DNA of 64,000 nt, taken from the NCBI GenBank assembly GCA_026004775.1, contig BPJU01000004.1, forward strand, positions 62,001 to 126,000. The letters run 5' to 3'. The notes under the pieces are model-generated. The model ran no database searches. It was not told the DNA's origin and saw only the letters and a list, made by a program, of their open reading frames with translations. Below are positions 26,140 through 34,603 of the stretch, piece by piece; the stretch's first letter is position 1, and every line of letters begins with the position of its first letter. The stretch comes from Pirellulaceae bacterium. Its GTDB lineage: Bacteria; Planctomycetota; Planctomycetia; Pirellulales; Pirellulaceae. The position numbers and the translations under genes are program-made.

Positions 26140-27510
26140 ATGCGTTTGAGACGATGTAATGGGAAATCGGTGTTGGGTGGGAGTGTGCTGTTGGCTGCAG
26201 TAGCGATCGCTATCGGTGTCAGCGCTCAGGAGGTGACGAACTTCTCAGCTCTGGTAGACGAAGCGTCACGAAGCAAAGGGGTGTTTGCCGAGCGGCACCG
26301 CCGGCTGTTGGAAGAGCGATATGATCTTTCGGACCGTCCGGTTCCGGGCGTGACCATGTCGCGTGGAAAACCGGTGCAAGGAGGGGTGCGCGTCAAGTTG
26401 CCCGAAGGTGTGACTTGGGAAGACCTGGCGGCGCTGAAGCCGAACCAGATACGTGAGAGGAACTTATGGCCTGCCGGATTCTATCCGTTGCCTCATCCGC
26501 ACCATGAGGTAGGAGGAATGGTCTTTCCCAAGCAGCAGATCGAGGAGCTGCGCCGGCAGACGGGACGTGACCTTACCCGATTCGACTTGGACTTCGACTT
26601 GCCCGATCACTTCCTGCCCGAGTTTCCTCCACCCATGTATCTTACTACGCGGCCGGATCTGGGAGATGTTTCGCGCGGGCAACTGGTCACTTTGAACAAC
26701 TACTATGAGCTGTTCCACGAGATCCTCAATCCCAAACAATTGGAGGGGTTGCGGCTCCTGGTAACGCCGTTTCCCCAGCAGCAGTTCAATGCGACTCTGG
26801 ACCGCCGCTCTCTGGAGCCCCACGCTGGGGTTGCCTGCTTCGACTGTCACGCCAACGGCCACACGAATGCGGCGACTCATACCGTGGGCGACATCCGCCC
26901 GAATGCCCACCGCCGCAGGATCGATACGCCTTCTTTGCGAGGTGTGAATGTGCAGAGACTTTTCGGGTCGCAAAGGGCGTTGAAAACGGTCGAGGATTTT
27001 ACGGAGTTCGAGCAACGTGCGGCCTATTTTGACGGCGACCCGGTAGCGGCACAGCGTAAGGGCGTCAACATCCTGGAGCGAGGAAGCCAAGTGCATTTCA
27101 TGGCCGAATTCCAGGCGATTCTGGATTTTCCCCCGGCACCGAAATTGAACGTGTTTGGCCGGCTGGACCCCGAGCTCGCCACACCCCAAGAGCTGCGGGG
27201 CGAAGCACTCTTCTTCGGCAAGGCGCGGTGTAGTGTCTGCCACCCAGCTCCATACTACACCGACAACTCGATGCACGACTTGAAGGTGGAACGATTCTAC
27301 CAGCCTCGAATGATCAACGGCCGAATGGCCTCCGCCGACGGTCCGATCAAGACGTTTCCGCTCCGCGGCATCAAGGATTCTCCACCCTATTTGCATGATG
27401 GCCGGCTGTTGACGCTGGAGGACACGGTTGAGTTTTTCAATCTGGTATTGGAATTGAAATTGTCTCCAGATGAAAAAGCCGACCTGGTGGCATTTCTACG
27501 GTGCTTGTAG
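26140..27510 (+). CDS. Di-haem cytochrome c peroxidase/MauG-like protein
   Basis: A 456-residue exported c-type cytochrome. It has a signal peptide (VLGGSVLLAAVAIAIGVSAQ) and two haem-attachment motifs, CFDCH at 233-237 and CSVCH at 364-368. The C-terminal haem domain is typical of the CcpA/MauG group: LRGEALFFGKARCSVCHPAP, FPLRGIKDSPPYLHDGRLLTLEDTVEFFN, DLVAFLRCL. Family enzymes reduce hydrogen peroxide or carry out MauG-type oxidations in the periplasm. The region before the first haem is unusually long (about 230 residues) and has no assignable domain. The adjacent OxyR-like regulator suggests peroxide-controlled expression (inference). The ATG start lies after GGGGAGGACC. Confidence 0.88.
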   Translation: MRLRRCNGKSVLGGSVLLAAVAIAIGVSAQEVTNFSALVDEASRSKGVFAERHRRLLEERYDLSDRPVPGVTMSRGKPVQGGVRVKLPEGVTWEDLAALKPNQIRERNLWPAGFYPLPHPHHEVGGMVFPKQQIEELRRQTGRDLTRFDLDFDLPDHFLPEFPPPMYLTTRPDLGDVSRGQLVTLNNYYELFHEILNPKQLEGLRLLVTPFPQQQFNATLDRRSLEPHAGVACFDCHANGHTNAATHTVGDIRPNAHRRRIDTPSLRGVNVQRLFGSQRALKTVEDFTEFEQRAAYFDGDPVAAQRKGVNILERGSQVHFMAEFQAILDFPPAPKLNVFGRLDPELATPQELRGEALFFGKARCSVCHPAPYYTDNSMHDLKVERFYQPRMINGRMASADGPIKTFPLRGIKDSPPYLHDGRLLTLEDTVEFFNLVLELKLSPDEKADLVAFLRCL

Positions 27511-27917
27511 TAAACGGACAGGTGGTTTCCAAAACGTCGTGAAGGCTTTGCCGCGCCGGCTCGGGGCACGATGCGTCGTGCCCCGGCAGCGTTTTGGCTG
27601 TGCCAGAACCGAAACGAAGCGGGTATTGCCGTAGAATGGTTAACCAGTCTTGCTGAATGTGTCCAAACGGGATTCAAAGACTCGATCGATCCAGCACGCG
27701 TATTCCGAAGTGTATCTATCCGGAAAAAAGGTGTTGCAGATTCGGATGTGTATGTGGACCATCGTCTCGGTCACTCCACCATGCCCCAAAAAAACTTGTC
27801 TGGCACTTAAGTGATTCTGTCATAGGTCTCGAGGCGCAGACGTACTTATAATCGGGCGATCAGAGTCAACATCGAGTGAAGAGGCAACGCAACTTCGTTC
27901 CGTTTACGGGTAAAGCC
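27511..27917. other. Intergenic region with a terminator and the upstream region of the GTPase operon
   Basis: 407 bases. The first part has the hairpin at 27563-27584; the rest is AT-richer and presumably holds the promoter of the GTPase operon. An ORF at 27571-27810 is open but starts inside the hairpin and resembles nothing. Confidence 0.4.
27563..27584 (+). terminator. Perfect hairpin after the di-haem gene
   Basis: Stem GGGGCACGA (27563-27571), loop TGCG, stem TCGTGCCCC (27576-27584), 53 bases after the stop codon. The T-tract downstream is short (GTTTTGG at 27591), so termination may be partial or assisted. Confidence 0.6.
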
Positions 27918-29561
27918 ATGACAATGACCGCATTTGCAATGGATCCACCTTTGATTCAGTTGGGCGAGATGCGAAGGACCATGGAAGGCTGCGTGGAGCG
28001 GGCCAATGCGTTTCTGGTCGCGCACGGTCAAGAGCCGGTGGAGTTGGCGGATCGTGAACACCTGCGACTGGTGCTGATGGGCGAATTCAACGCCGGCAAG
28101 AGCACGCTCGTTAATGCCCTGCTCGGTGAGGAAGCGGCTCCACGAGGCCCTGTCCCCACGACGCGCGCCGCGAGCGAGTACGACTATCGGGGCTTGCGGA
28201 TCATCGATGTCCCAGGAACCAATGCTCGCCTGTCCGAGCTCCAAACCGCCAGGCGCGCGCTGCAAACCGCGCACGCTGTCCTGTACGTCGCCACAGCTCA
28301 ATCCGGGTTGGACTATAAGGAGTTCTGGCAAGATCTGGAACAACTTATCAATGCGGACAAGCCGTTTTTCGTCATTGTCAACGACAAGCAGGTATACGGA
28401 AGCACCCAAGAGGCGACTTTGCGGAAACAGCAGGTACTGGATCGTTTTACCGAAAGAGTGCGGGAGAAGTTTCCCCATGAGAGAATCGAGGCGCGTACCT
28501 TTTGGATCAATGCCGAATACGCTCGGCGCGTGCGTGCCGGTGGATTGGCACCGCAAGACAACCCCCTTTATCTACAGTTTCTGGATTTCGAGCGCGAGCT
28601 GCTACGGGTGCTGAGAGAAAACGATGCATATCTGCGCCAAACCGGCAAGTTGGAATTGGTGCTGGAAAGGCTGGAAACAGTGCGTTCCGAGGCTCGCGCG
28701 CGGCTGGAGTCGTCGCAAGTGAATCGATATGAGGAGCTTGTGGACGAATGTAATGCGACGCGCGGTCGGGTGCTGGCTGAGTTGGAAAAAGAATTGCTGG
28801 CTGTTCAAATTCAGGCCGAAAAGCGTATTACATTGGTCGAAATAGATTTGGCAGATGAGCGATGGCAGCGCGAGTTGGCGAAGGATCTGGATCGGCTCGT
28901 CGAAAATGCAGCAAGACGCATCGCAGACTGCACGAAACTTCAAGTGACACGACTTCAGCACAAGGTCGAAGCCGCTGGCCTTCGTGTCAGCATGGGGACC
29001 GTTGCCCCACCTCAATCGGATCTCGTTGCAGTTACTACAGGGACAAGCCATGGCCAACGGCTTAATACGTGGCAGCCCCAGGTGGCCTCACCCCTCAAAA
29101 TCAGCACGAACATGATCCAGAAAGGTCTTGGTATTGGAATGGTACGCGAAATAATGATTCCCCTAACCCGCGTGAAAGGCCTCGCACCTTGGTTCCGTGG
29201 TTTCATCACCAGCTTTATGAAGTGGGCACCTGTTTTTGGCGTCGTGTGGACCCTTTGTGACATGTTCGCCGGGTGGCAGAAACAAAGGGAGGAACAAGCC
29301 AAAGCCATACGGTGGGCTGAGGCATTCATCGAGAGAATCCTGCACCAGGTTCAGGATGCCATTAGAAGCTTGCGGCAAAGAGGGGTGCTGTGGGTCGATA
29401 CGGTAATGGAGCCGCTTTTTGTGGCGGTGGATCAAGCAAGAACCAGCTGCCATGATCGTAATCAAAAGGCGCAGCAAACGGCCCTGGAGGCGGAAACACT
29501 GGCGCGAGAAATCAACGTGCTGCGGTCTTGTTTCATCCAGGAATTCCGGGAAAGCGTATGA
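27918..29561 (+). CDS. Dynamin-like GTPase (first gene of a three-GTPase operon)
   Basis: A protein of about 547 residues. The GTPase domain has G1 GEFNAGKST (55-63), the form typical of bacterial dynamin-like proteins, a candidate G2 Thr in PVPTTRAAS, G3 DVPG (97-100) and, where NKxD is expected, NDKQ (155-158). A long helical stalk follows (about residues 220-330). A hydrophobic segment with MIPLTRVKGLAPWFRGFITSF and WAPVFGVVWTLCDMFAGW (about 400-440) could insert in membrane, as the paddle of bacterial dynamins does. A final helical bundle closes the protein. The frame opens with GTG 27876; I chose ATG 27918. Its stop overlaps the next ATG (ATGA). G+C appears lower by eye than in neighbours. 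Function unknown; membrane remodelling or defence is possible. Confidence 0.78.
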   Translation: MTMTAFAMDPPLIQLGEMRRTMEGCVERANAFLVAHGQEPVELADREHLRLVLMGEFNAGKSTLVNALLGEEAAPRGPVPTTRAASEYDYRGLRIIDVPGTNARLSELQTARRALQTAHAVLYVATAQSGLDYKEFWQDLEQLINADKPFFVIVNDKQVYGSTQEATLRKQQVLDRFTERVREKFPHERIEARTFWINAEYARRVRAGGLAPQDNPLYLQFLDFERELLRVLRENDAYLRQTGKLELVLERLETVRSEARARLESSQVNRYEELVDECNATRGRVLAELEKELLAVQIQAEKRITLVEIDLADERWQRELAKDLDRLVENAARRIADCTKLQVTRLQHKVEAAGLRVSMGTVAPPQSDLVAVTTGTSHGQRLNTWQPQVASPLKISTNMIQKGLGIGMVREIMIPLTRVKGLAPWFRGFITSFMKWAPVFGVVWTLCDMFAGWQKQREEQAKAIRWAEAFIERILHQVQDAIRSLRQRGVLWVDTVMEPLFVAVDQARTSCHDRNQKAQQTALEAETLAREINVLRSCFIQEFRESV

Positions 29562-30169
29562 GAAAGATTTGTGTGGTCGGATTACTGAATAGCGGCAAAT
29601 CGACGTTGTTGTCGGTACTGACGAGAACCGACGGTGTTTTTCCGGCAGGCGCACGGCCGGCTCTTACCAAGAATGTTGTCCGTTGGCGCGACGGCCATGT
29701 TGAATGGATCGACACGCCGGCATTGGATAGCGGATTGGTGCCGGAAGAGCAGATTATCCAGACGTGCGCCACAGCAGATTTGGTGTTGTGGTGTCACTCC
29801 GTGAGGTTGGGGGAGTTGCACAGGAATGAGATCAACGCCCTGGAGAAGTGTCTCGCGAACCGGATCAGCCCGAGGCACATCGTGATGGTAGTAAGCCACC
29901 GTGACGGTGTGCTGCGAAAGGAGATCGAACGGAATGTAATAAAGGCGATCCGCAGTCAGATGCGCGGCTTGCTGGAAAATGTGCTCGGCATCGCACGAAC
30001 CGGCGAAACCAAACCTGGCTGGAGGTGGGGGAAGCTGTACTCTTTGGACCTTTATACGGCATTTCACAATCCCATGAATCGTCGCAGTCGAAAGCTGATC
30101 CAGGAATTACGAGCACGGTGCGTCCAAGGCAGTTCAGAGCGTATGCATGCATGCGTGGCGACGTTCTAG
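29558..30169 (+). CDS. Small P-loop GTPase (middle gene of the three-GTPase operon)
   Basis: A 203-residue protein that is little more than a G domain. G1 is GLLNSGKS (8-15). DTPA at 52-55 stands in place of DxxG. The fourth motif is degenerate: VVSHRDG (112-117) where N/TKxD is expected. The layout recalls EutP-like or TrmE-like small GTPases, but I cannot place it in a named family. The ATG at 29558 overlaps the previous stop by four bases, and the next gene starts 12 bases after its stop, so all three genes should be one transcription unit. Poor G3 and G4 motifs suggest altered nucleotide handling, perhaps as a partner or regulator of the two dynamin-like proteins (inference). Confidence 0.72.
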   Translation: MRKICVVGLLNSGKSTLLSVLTRTDGVFPAGARPALTKNVVRWRDGHVEWIDTPALDSGLVPEEQIIQTCATADLVLWCHSVRLGELHRNEINALEKCLANRISPRHIVMVVSHRDGVLRKEIERNVIKAIRSQMRGLLENVLGIARTGETKPGWRWGKLYSLDLYTAFHNPMNRRSRKLIQELRARCVQGSSERMHACVATF

Positions 30170-30181
30170 GAAGAGCTAACC

Positions 30182-31912
30182 ATGGCACACAATAATTTCA
30201 AGAACAACGGAACAACGAGCTTCGTGCCGGGAGAGTGGGAAAAATGGGTAGAAGTGGCTGGACAATTGGTGCGGGAAAAAGACACCAACTTCCGCGCGCA
30301 ATTGGATGCCGTAGTAAATGCTCTCTTGGAAAAATACGAGGGCATCACACGTGAGAGTTTGCTGCCTGTGGAGAGCCGAATCTGCCGGGAACTTGACGAA
30401 GCGATTGGCCGGTTGCGTGAGGAACTGAAGAACGCGCATGCCGCGGTTTGTCGCGAAATCATCACCGCCATCGAGGACTTTAAGGCCGCCCGAGAATGTG
30501 AAGATCGGTTCGTCATCGCCGTCTTTGGACGAGTCAATGCGGGAAAATCCGCCCTGGCCAACCATATGGCTGGTGTTGACTTCCTAGCGCAATCCAGCGT
30601 ACGGTCCGAATGTTTCGTGGGCTCGGAAACCGTCGATCGACTGCCCGAGGCCGCCACCGAATGTACCCGAGATTTTCAGGGATTTCGACTGCCGGGAATT
30701 CTGTGGATTGACTGTCCCGGTGCCGGTAGCATCACGGAAGCTAACGAGCGACTTGCCAGGAGGTTGGTGGCCAGAGCTGACGTAGTAATCTTCGTCACCT
30801 CCTCAGACGCTCCTATGACCGAGTCGGATGCCGTGCAGTTGAGCCGTCTCGTGCAATCCAGTGGCAATGAGTTGTTCGCCGGTTTGGTGGTCATCACCAA
30901 AGTCGACGAACCCGACTGGGACAGCGGTTTTTCAAGTGTGAAGGCACGCCCGCAAGATGCACTCGCCGTAGCGGAGCAGATAGCTTGGACCAGGGAACAA
31001 ATGGCGTCTCATGGGCTGTCGATGATGACCGAGCGTGATCCGGTAGCCGTGAGCGTCTATGTCGCCAGGCAAGCAATCGGCGTGGATTGCGAGACAGGCC
31101 GGCGTGGTTGCAGAGCGCGAGGGAACACCAAACCATCCCAGCAACTGTATGAGGCCTCGGGGATCCCCCAACTCCTGGAGACGCTGACGGGCATTCTCTG
31201 TCAACAGGGGAAGGTTCTGAAAAACAAGTGGCGGAAAAAAAGACTGAACATTCTGCGCAGTGAAATAACCGACCGTGTCAATCCCGCTCGTGCTGAGCTG
31301 AAAAACCTACAAATGCGATTAACCGACATTCGGACCCAATGTCATCGCAAGCTCAAAACCCTCGCACCCGTCGTCTCTAATAAAGTGCGCGCCTCGATAA
31401 CGCACAAAATAAAGAAACATTCTGGGCATGGGATGTGCCACACTTCTATTGCTCGAAGCGACGTTCAGGACTTGCTACGGAAAACGGCCTTGCCAATTAT
31501 CACCGAAGGACTGGGAGCACTCATTGAAAACGCCCTTCCCCAATTAGAAGCGGCCGTCCACCAGTTCATCGAAACTATCAATGTCGACACTCAGCGGAGG
31601 ACCAGGACGATCTCAGCGTGGACCAAGGTTCCGCGCTCAAAGTCTTTTTGTGATTATCTCTACGATTTCTTTCTGGGATGGCTATTTGGCCCCACTAGTG
31701 ACTACGAAACAGTAAAAGTCGAAAGGACAACGACCGAAGGGGACGCGGAATACGCGTCGCGTCTTGCTATTGAGATGGAAAAGATAACAGGTAACTACAT
31801 CGATGCGATGCTGAAAGTTGTGGAAAAGAGCATTTGTGGGGCGCTGATGGACGACCTGGGCAAGATCGACGGACAGTTGCAAGCATTGGAGCGACTCGCG
31901 GATCTGCCGTGA
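30182..31912 (+). CDS. Dynamin-like GTPase (third gene of the three-GTPase operon)
   Basis: A 576-residue protein with about 105 helical residues before the G domain. Motifs are G1 GRVNAGKS (116-123), G3 DCPG (177-180) and a canonical G4 TKVD (239-242). After the G domain comes a long helical stalk (about 340-450). A short hydrophobic patch follows, CDYLYDFFLGWLFGP (about 485-500), then YETVKVERTTTEGDAEY. Such an amphipathic aromatic patch before a charged segment is common in bacterial dynamins and is a candidate membrane-contact paddle. It lies 12 bases after the small GTPase gene, with AGGAAGAG upstream of ATG 30182. It is only distantly like the first dynamin gene, so a recent duplication is unlikely. 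LeoABC and DynAB are the nearest conceptual parallels. Confidence 0.78.
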   Translation: MAHNNFKNNGTTSFVPGEWEKWVEVAGQLVREKDTNFRAQLDAVVNALLEKYEGITRESLLPVESRICRELDEAIGRLREELKNAHAAVCREIITAIEDFKAARECEDRFVIAVFGRVNAGKSALANHMAGVDFLAQSSVRSECFVGSETVDRLPEAATECTRDFQGFRLPGILWIDCPGAGSITEANERLARRLVARADVVIFVTSSDAPMTESDAVQLSRLVQSSGNELFAGLVVITKVDEPDWDSGFSSVKARPQDALAVAEQIAWTREQMASHGLSMMTERDPVAVSVYVARQAIGVDCETGRRGCRARGNTKPSQQLYEASGIPQLLETLTGILCQQGKVLKNKWRKKRLNILRSEITDRVNPARAELKNLQMRLTDIRTQCHRKLKTLAPVVSNKVRASITHKIKKHSGHGMCHTSIARSDVQDLLRKTALPIITEGLGALIENALPQLEAAVHQFIETINVDTQRRTRTISAWTKVPRSKSFCDYLYDFFLGWLFGPTSDYETVKVERTTTEGDAEYASRLAIEMEKITGNYIDAMLKVVEKSICGALMDDLGKIDGQLQALERLADLP

Positions 31913-32339
31913 AGGTCGAGAGACGTGATCGGAATGCGATGGGGTTTGACATTTATGTCTCTGAAGTGCACCGCAAGGCGCTACGGGCATGCTGCATGGC
32001 GAAGCGGATCGCGCGTTTTTCTGTGGCGAGAGTGTCAGCCGGTACGCGCCGGATCACGCGACAAGTGCCACGGCCGCGAAGAGTGGCAGGATTTCTTTAT
32101 CGGGAACTATGGCTTGAGCAACCGTCCGTCCGCGTTGCCGTTCTGGCACCGGACAAGACCGCACTGCTTGGTTGATCGGTAGCTCGAGCAAAAAAGATCG
32201 GCCACTTCATGTCCGGATTCGCCGGGGTTTTGATAAACTTCTAGGGTTGGTTGGGCAAACTCCTATCCGGCCGGCCGGTGCGGGCGCATAGCGCGCCGCA
32301 GGGGGCAAGGACTGCGCGCAAAATAAGGAGTGCGGTTGG
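31913..32339. other. Intergenic region
   Basis: 427 bases between the GTPase operon and the second RAYT-like gene. Short frames (31925-32182 and 31834-32175) are open but give basic, unfamiliar sequence. No hairpin with a T-run is seen after the operon. Nothing recognisable. Confidence 0.4.
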
Positions 32340-33977
32340 ATGGGACGAGTAAATCGAGGTGAGGTTCTGCCGGAAGGCGAACCTCTGCGGCTGGCGTGCA
32401 TCTCGGAGTGTTCTCGCCAGGAAGCCCTGTTGGGCATGAACCCGTTGCGAGGAAAGGATTTTGCCCACAGGCGCAAAACGATTCTCGACACTTGTAACCA
32501 CTACCTTCCGTCCTTTTCGTTGGAGCTTTATTCGACGGCTGTGCTGCCCAACGCCTGGGTAAGCTATCTGCACGTGCATCCGGAGTGGGCAAAGAGTTGG
32601 TCGGCTGAGGAGATACTGCTTCGCGTAAAGCGTGCTTTTCCCAGGCCGGTTGCCAAAAGGTGCAGAAAGCACCGCATCCGCTGGAGGCGTAATGCACCGC
32701 CACCGGAAGTGCTGTGCCAGGACGTGGAGTTTATTGAGTATTGGCGGGGGCAATTGGCTTCGCTGCCCTTCTTCGAGCAAGTAGTCAAGCAGCGCGTGGC
32801 GATCCTCTTCAACCAGGAGGACCAGGTAAGCGGCCACTTTTGGTCCGACCGATATGGCTCGGTGCCGGTCAATGCCGAGTCGCATTCGATCCTGGTGGCA
32901 TTGATTCAAGAAATAGAACTGGTCTCGACCGGTGTGGTCCCGATATCGGAGGTGTGTCACAGCGGTTCGCTGTGGGACCGATACGTGGGTTTGATGCGTG
33001 AGAAAGGCCTGGAAAACGACGACAGCTTGCTCCAGGTGGTAACGGACCTCAACGAATTGGTGATCACGGGACTGCGTACTCCGGACGGTGGCCGGCTCCA
33101 GGTGGCGGGTGTGAGGCGGGAATCGGGGTTAGTGGTAGCGGGCGGGCTGCACGTGCCGGATGGTGCACAGAATTCATCACAGCAAAATTCGTCACGGCAA
33201 AATCTGTCCAGGCGAAATGCATCAAGGCAAAATGCGTCCCGACAAGGCCGGCAGGCGGATGGGGCGGCGAGTGCCGGCGCTGTTGAGCCAATACAAATTG
33301 ATGGCTATGTGGAAGAAATACGCGAATTGCTGCCATTGGGTCCGGTGGATTGCCGGAGGGAGAGCTGGCCGGCAGCCGACGTAGACCAGTGGCACGGGAT
33401 ATCGGGCATCGGGCCGGTCGACCCGGTCGAATGGGTAGCGCTTTCGCGGTGGTTGGGTGCCACATGGCGGATTTGGCGGCTGATGAAGCCCAGCGCCGAT
33501 GTGGAAGAGGAGCGGATACACCGCCCGGGTCGCCATTGGAAAATCACGGACGAATTGCTCCAGGTCAAGCCGCTGGATGAGAATCTGCGAGACCGAGTGC
33601 GCCGGAACTTGGCCCATTGGCTTCAGGTGTGGGGGCAAGCCTGTCAACTGTCCGGCTTGAGCACGGAGGAAGAGGTTCAACAATGGGTCGAGCGGTTATT
33701 GGCGGCAAGGGAGAATCCGGACGAGTTGGCGGGGGTGGTTGCGCTTCTGATGGGCTATGGCGAGGCGGAGTTGGCGAGGTTGCGCGGGGTGTTGGAGCGG
33801 GTGCGGCTGCGGGTAGCGGATGTGATACGTACGGGCGAGGCGTGGGTGCGCAATCCGCTGAGGACCGCCAAGGAGTTGTTGGGGTTTAACGATTGGGTGA
33901 GGCGGCGGCGTGCGTTGCTGCGTAGCCAGCGCGAGGAGCGGGCAGGCTCGGACGAGAATCGGTTGGACTCGAGTTAG
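32340..33977 (+). CDS. RAYT/IS200-like transposase homologue lacking catalytic residues, with C-terminal extension (paralogue 2)
   Basis: A 545-residue paralogue of the protein at 10598-12247, collinear with it through the first 100 residues. The transposase relation is clearer here: CSRQEALLGMNPLRGKDFAHRR parallels the CxRRxFLxGxDPxxGxxxxHRR opening of planctomycete Y1 transposases, and FNQEDQVSGHFWSDRYG parallels their REDG..GRFWEGRF. The HUH site reads PNAWVSYL (70-77), so both histidines are lost, and the catalytic Tyr helix reads SHSILVALIQEIELV. A linker with QNSSRQNLSRRNASRQ-type repeats precedes the shared C-terminal domain (LLPLGPVDCR, GIGPVDPVEW, ELLGFNDWVRRRRALL). ATG 32340 has AAGGAG nine bases upstream. 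Tandem palindromes follow the gene. Likely a DNA-binding protein, not an active transposase. Confidence 0.74.
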   Translation: MGRVNRGEVLPEGEPLRLACISECSRQEALLGMNPLRGKDFAHRRKTILDTCNHYLPSFSLELYSTAVLPNAWVSYLHVHPEWAKSWSAEEILLRVKRAFPRPVAKRCRKHRIRWRRNAPPPEVLCQDVEFIEYWRGQLASLPFFEQVVKQRVAILFNQEDQVSGHFWSDRYGSVPVNAESHSILVALIQEIELVSTGVVPISEVCHSGSLWDRYVGLMREKGLENDDSLLQVVTDLNELVITGLRTPDGGRLQVAGVRRESGLVVAGGLHVPDGAQNSSQQNSSRQNLSRRNASRQNASRQGRQADGAASAGAVEPIQIDGYVEEIRELLPLGPVDCRRESWPAADVDQWHGISGIGPVDPVEWVALSRWLGATWRIWRLMKPSADVEEERIHRPGRHWKITDELLQVKPLDENLRDRVRRNLAHWLQVWGQACQLSGLSTEEEVQQWVERLLAARENPDELAGVVALLMGYGEAELARLRGVLERVRLRVADVIRTGEAWVRNPLRTAKELLGFNDWVRRRRALLRSQREERAGSDENRLDSS

Positions 33978-34603
33978 TGTCCCGTGGTGGATGAAAGTTC
34001 AGTTTTTCGGAAGCTTTTTTTAGCAGCCCGGAAGGGGTTGTGGGGTGAGAGTCTTGTCGGTGGTGGCTCGTAGGAACCACTAATTGGTCTTTTGGGCTTC
34101 TCCTTGAGGCTTTTCTGAGCGGTGATGTGGCTGTCGGGGCGAACAGGCGCCCGGAAAGTACCGACATTGTCGAATTGGCTAATCCACAATTAGGGTGGTA
34201 TCGGTTCGCGGCCCCGCCGGCAAAACCGTAGTGCCTGGCACCACCTTTTCTGGTTGGCGTAGTGCCTGGCACCACGTTTTACGCGGTAACGGTAGTGCCT
34301 GGCACCACGTTTTTCGGCCGCGAACCGTAGTGCCTGGCACCGTTGTTTCATGGTGGCTTGGTCATCGCATCGCCCAGCAGGGACTCCCTCTACTGCGTCG
34401 CCTGCGCTTTCTTAGAACCCAGCCCGCGGAACTCGCGTTAACCGAAACTCGCCCATTGGCCCATGGAAAGATCACCACTTTGTCCATGGATCTCGACGAC
34501 CAACAGCGCGTCCTCGAATGACACATGGTCGACTGGCAAATGACCGCGTCGGATGGCGGCAAACGGAAATCCTTGTAACCAGAAATCATCGCGTGACGGA
34601 GCA
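33978..34603. other. Intergenic region with tandem palindromes
   Basis: 626 bases between the RAYT-like gene and the convergent response-regulator gene. Its middle holds the four GTGCCTGGCAC palindromes. The parts on either side show no credible coding frame. Confidence 0.5.
34228..34348 (+). repeat. Four tandem GTAGTGCCTGGCACC repeats (REP-like palindromes)
   Basis: Copies begin at 34228, 34259, 34292 and 34327, spaced 31, 33 and 35 bases apart. Each contains the perfect palindrome GTGCCTGGCAC preceded by CGTA or GGTA; the first three continue ACC and a T-run (ACCTTTTC, ACGTTTT, ACGTTTTT). The spacers differ. They lie 250 bases after the second RAYT-like gene. Clustered short palindromes beside such genes are how REP sequences are usually found. 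Alternatives are protein-binding sites or serial weak terminators. Confidence 0.85.

Noticed and set aside
34228-34348. CRISPR array
   Set aside because: Only four short palindromic units with variable 15-20-base spacers and no cas genes; unit and spacer sizes are wrong for CRISPR.
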